From the NCBI GenBank assembly GCA_020861055.1, contig JAJBTD010000087.1, forward strand, positions 1-6,274: a stretch of DNA of 6,274 bases. Reading direction: 5' to 3'. The notes beneath the pieces are model-generated. The model was not told the DNA's origin and made no database searches. It worked only from the letters and a program-made list of their open reading frames with translations. Origin of the DNA: Clostridiales bacterium (GTDB taxonomy: Bacteria; Bacillota; Clostridia; Oscillospirales; Oscillospiraceae). Below, in pieces: positions 5,444 to 6,274 of the stretch; position 1 is the stretch's first letter; each line of letters starts with the position of its first letter. A program made the translations under genes and the position numbers.

Positions 5444-5938
5444 TTAGGAGAGCAGCGCACATACCCACGCCATCACAGCAGAAACGGGGAGATAGAGGAT
5501 AAAATGCGTGATATGCTCCTTTTTATTGAAGCCAAACATCCGCGGACTCACGACGTCCTTTAGCTCCGGATAGAAATGGGGATAGAAGTTGGAGTGGCAG
5601 AGCAGCACCCAGTCGAAAACCACAATATCATATAGTTCCATGGCGAAGAGCATGACAAGGAAACGCACAAAAAAGCGCAGGAAGCCGAAGCTGTTTCTCA
5701 CACCGTCCCAGATGCCGAGGGCAAAACCGCCGGCAAACAGGAGCGCGGCGACAGCGACGAGCGCCCAGCCCACAATATGCGCGCCGCGGAACCTCTCCTT
5801 TTTGTCCGGGATCACGGCTAAATACTCTTTCGGCGCAGAGGAAAAGAGCCGTTTATCCTGAATAAAGCCAACTGCACCGTACAGCAGCAGGAAATATCCC
5901 GCCATGATCATAAGGATTGAAATGATTGTTGTCACCAT
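5444..5938 (-). CDS. Uncharacterised four-helix membrane protein
   Basis: I do not recognise a named family for this 164-aa protein. It has four hydrophobic spans, at about residues 5-25, 53-75, 84-113 and 142-163. A charged loop (KEYLAVIPDKKERFRG, 37-52) follows the first. A conserved-looking aromatic/acidic stretch (ELYDIVVFDWVLLCHS, 101-116, then FYPHFYPE) lies at the end of the third. Asp104 and Asp109 within or next to that span suggest a substrate or ion site, but this is a guess. The ATG at 5938 has GGGGAGG (5953-5947) 8 nt upstream. GC is clearly lower than in the neighbours: 30 of 60 bases at 5641-5700 against 47 of 60 at 3001-3060. The gene has its own promoter and palindromic operator upstream and the ketopantoate-reductase-like stub downstream, so it is probably the survivor of a transferred small operon. 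Confidence 0.85.
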   Translation of the reverse strand: MVTTIISILMIMAGYFLLLYGAVGFIQDKRLFSSAPKEYLAVIPDKKERFRGAHIVGWALVAVAALLFAGGFALGIWDGVRNSFGFLRFFVRFLVMLFAMELYDIVVFDWVLLCHSNFYPHFYPELKDVVSPRMFGFNKKEHITHFILYLPVSAVMAWVCALLS

Positions 5939-5953
5939 CTTATTTTCCTCCCC

Positions 5954-6106
5954 TCAGCAAGCGTCGCTGATACGATTTCCCTTTTGTTCCTCCTGCCCAC
6001 AGGCATCCACCGTTTGCAGCGCAGGCTCCGGTGCGCCGGTCAATGTGATTTTCCCGTATGCGCCCCACAGGGCGCTCCGCTTCCGGAACAGAGAGATTAG
6101 CTTTCG
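5954..6106 (-). other. Start-less 50-codon open frame in the leader of the membrane gene
   Basis: Between an in-frame TAG at 6109-6107 and the TGA at 5956-5954 this frame is open for 50 codons and reads like protein, for example LFRKRSALWGAYGKITLTG, with a GC-rich third position. The stop is followed directly by the Shine-Dalgarno of the membrane gene, as expected of an upstream cistron. It has no ATG, and its only GTG or TTG codons (V33, L22) lack good ribosome binding sites. It may be a decayed gene whose 5' part was lost, a non-AUG leader peptide starting at CTG (codon 6), or chance. Confidence 0.3.
5994..6075 (-). other. Two leader hairpins sharing a UGUG loop
   Basis: In the membrane-gene leader, GCGCCC-TGTG-GGGCGC (6075-6060) and TGCC-TGTG-GGCA (6005-5994) are both perfect stems of 6 and 4 bp with the same tetraloop and the same CC/GG closing pairs. 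They could be an RNA-binding-protein site or just GC-rich coincidence. No known riboswitch pattern is recognised. Confidence 0.3.
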
Positions 6107-6110
6107 CTAA
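6097..6110. promoter_or_regulatory. Palindromic operator candidate TTAGC-TTTC-GCTAA
   Basis: A perfect 5+4+5 inverted repeat sits at about -2 to +12 relative to the predicted start of the membrane-gene transcript, the classic position for a repressor site. The TTAG...CTAA half-sites recall operators bound by DtxR/IdeR-type or TetR/MarR-type regulators, but the spacing does not let me choose. In RNA it would form a 5-bp stem with a GAAA tetraloop, an alternative explanation. Confidence 0.5.
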
Positions 6111-6114
6111 CCGA

Positions 6115-6143
6115 ACTATACCATGAACGCGCGGAAAAAGCAA
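6115..6143 (-). promoter_or_regulatory. Predicted extended -10 promoter of the membrane gene
   Basis: On the minus strand, TTGCTT (6143-6138), a 17-bp spacer and TATAGT (6120-6115, 5 of 6) with a TG one base upstream form an extended -10 promoter. The start is near 6108, giving a leader of about 170 nt before the ATG at 5938. The palindrome at 6097-6110 lies on the start. Confidence 0.6.
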
Positions 6144-6274
6144 CGTTGGAACGAGAAAATCATCCGGGAGCCGGTCAGTCGGGCAAAAGGCGGGACCGAT
6201 TTCGGCGGCTCCTCCTATCTCTGTAGGTTCGTCAATCATACTTTACACTTAGGGAAAGAAGAAAGGACAACTTT
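6144..6274. other. Non-coding end of window; possible ribosome binding site of a divergent plus-strand gene
   Basis: Together with the leader, 5939-6274 holds no convincing complete gene. At the very end AAAGGA (6262-6267) is followed by CAACTTT, placing a start codon at about 6275 on the plus strand if a divergent gene begins there. No clear plus-strand promoter was found in 6190-6250. A divergent regulator gene would fit the palindromic operator, but nothing of it is visible. Confidence 0.2.

Noticed and set aside
5940..6239. 99-codon minus-strand frame ahead of the membrane gene
   Set aside because: It runs through the predicted promoter, operator and ribosome binding site, has no ribosome binding site of its own at 6239, and its sequence looks out of phase (Arg/Gly-rich).

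Overview
The window looks like chromosomal DNA from a high-GC Firmicute of the gut Clostridia type (Oscillospiraceae / Flavonifractor-like). This is inferred from the gene families, the high GC with consensus-type vegetative promoters and strong purine-rich ribosome binding sites, and the Gram-positive-style mnmA-tcdA-cysteine desulfurase grouping. No species can be named from the sequence. Every supportable gene is on the minus strand, so transcription runs from high to low coordinates.

Right end (about 5373-6274): a lower-GC accessory patch. It holds a 164-aa four-helix membrane protein of unknown function (5444-5938) with its own promoter. A palindrome, TTAGCTTTCGCTAA, sits on the predicted transcription start, and a leader of about 170 nt follows. 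Downstream of the membrane gene is a 14-codon stub (MKLQIYGVGVIGSR, stop) that reads as the severed N-terminus of a ketopantoate-reductase-like Rossmann enzyme. This patch therefore appears to be a truncated cassette abutting the next operon.

Centre (2292-5298): a tightly coupled operon mnmA - tcdA - cysteine desulfurase, with overlaps of 7 nt and 4 nt. It is driven by a near-consensus promoter (TTGACA, 17 bp, TATGAT). MnmA puts the 2-thio group on U34 of Lys/Glu/Gln tRNAs. TcdA cyclises t6A37 to ct6A37. The class V aminotransferase-fold enzyme is the likely source of persulfide sulfur. Together they form an anticodon-loop modification module, and both modifications can meet on tRNA-Lys(UUU).

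Left (1-2250): an RhlE-like DEAD-box RNA helicase (798-2084, GTG start) with its own predicted extended -10 promoter and a leader of about 130 nt containing a strong hairpin that could be a terminator or attenuator. Directly after its TAA, in the same reading frame, lies a Gln/Lys/Arg-rich, mostly disordered protein (39-689, GTG start). Its frame stays open right up to the helicase stop, which raises the possibility of a split, read-through or start-shifted gene. The last 42 bases encode the first 14 residues of a membrane-type protein starting in an ATGA overlap.

I see no tRNA, rRNA, CRISPR array, insertion sequence or phage gene. I do not see an obviously new defence or mobile system. The most interesting points are the ketopantoate-reductase-like stub, the same-frame ORF behind the helicase, the tRNA sulfur cassette with a CxxC-type MnmA, and the regulated leaders.
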